20,829 nt of DNA, from positions 1 to 20,829 of the forward strand of contig CAVKQI010000037.1 of NCBI GenBank assembly GCA_963658405.1. The letters run 5' to 3'. Position numbers and translations under genes: made by a program. The notes under the pieces were generated by a model. The model was given only the letters and a program-made list of their open reading frames with translations, was not told the DNA's origin and made no database searches. Shown one piece after another: positions 20,784 to 20,829 of this stretch; position 1 is the stretch's first letter, and each line of letters starts with the position of its first letter. This DNA comes from CAG-791 sp963658405 (lineage in GTDB: Bacteria; Bacillota; Clostridia; Lachnospirales; Lachnospiraceae).

Positions 20784-20829
20784 GCCGCTGCTTGCAGCGG
20801 CAGCACGAGGAGAATTTCGCGCAGGCGAA
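20784..20829 (-). repeat. Two-hairpin dispersed repeat, copy E (cut by window edge)
   Basis: Hairpin 1 is GCCGCTGC-TT-GCAGCGGC (20784-20801). After the usual 7-base spacer hairpin 2 begins at 20809 (GGAGAATTTCGC, loop GCAG, GCGAA) and runs off the window. It is directly upstream of the potB ribosome site. Confidence 0.85.

Overview
The window looks like chromosomal DNA of a gut-type Lachnospiraceae (Clostridia, Bacillota) of fairly high GC. The grounds are strong AGGAGG-type ribosome sites, sigma-A-like promoters, lipoproteins with Glu/Ala/Thr/Ser-rich linkers, two MATE exporters, a Firmicute-type tRNA-Pro without an encoded CCA end, and Clostridia-like gene content. This placement is an inference; no rRNA is present.

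Layout. 1-1700: the start of a lipoprotein gene cut by the window edge, a LuxR-type regulator just upstream of it, a perfect dyad between them, and a short His-rich membrane protein ending in a strong bidirectional terminator. 1682-5353: a MATE exporter and a GH36 alpha-galactosidase, preceded by a 190-base cluster of four palindromes. 5733-9590: tRNA-Pro with an excellent promoter and terminator, a second MATE exporter, an RlmI-like rRNA methyltransferase, a 17-bp tandem repeat array, and a HAD phosphatase. 9591-11790: an Lrp/AsnC regulator divergent from glutamate dehydrogenase, with well-formed promoters on both sides, 30-bp phased repeats between them and a terminator in the lrp leader. 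11907-13056: a 50-residue membrane protein divergent from an RsuA-type pseudouridine synthase that has a three-hairpin leader. 13060-14798: a low-GC insertion. 14818-20829: a minus-strand operon potB-potC-potD-aldehyde dehydrogenase-class III aminotransferase.

The operon reads as polyamine uptake and breakdown: PotBCD imports putrescine/spermidine, the aldehyde dehydrogenase can make 4-aminobutyrate, and the aminotransferase moves its amino group to 2-oxoglutarate. The nearby glutamate dehydrogenase could recycle the glutamate formed. The ATPase PotA, a putrescine aminotransferase and a succinate-semialdehyde-using enzyme are not seen here and may lie outside the window.

The most striking observation is the 1.74-kb low-GC segment 13060-14798. 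It has 18-bp terminal inverted repeats (16/18 matching) and is bounded by an 8-bp (possibly 10-bp) direct repeat. It carries an atypical Nramp-family transporter plus a degenerate group II intron 3' end, but no intact transposase. It looks like a transposase-less mobile cassette inserted between the tail-to-tail ends of rsuA and the aminotransferase gene. The second is a two-hairpin dispersed repeat of about 53 bases with compensatory base changes. Three full copies, one cut by the window edge and one half copy are visible, and the copies next to genes all lie just upstream of ribosome binding sites in the same orientation.
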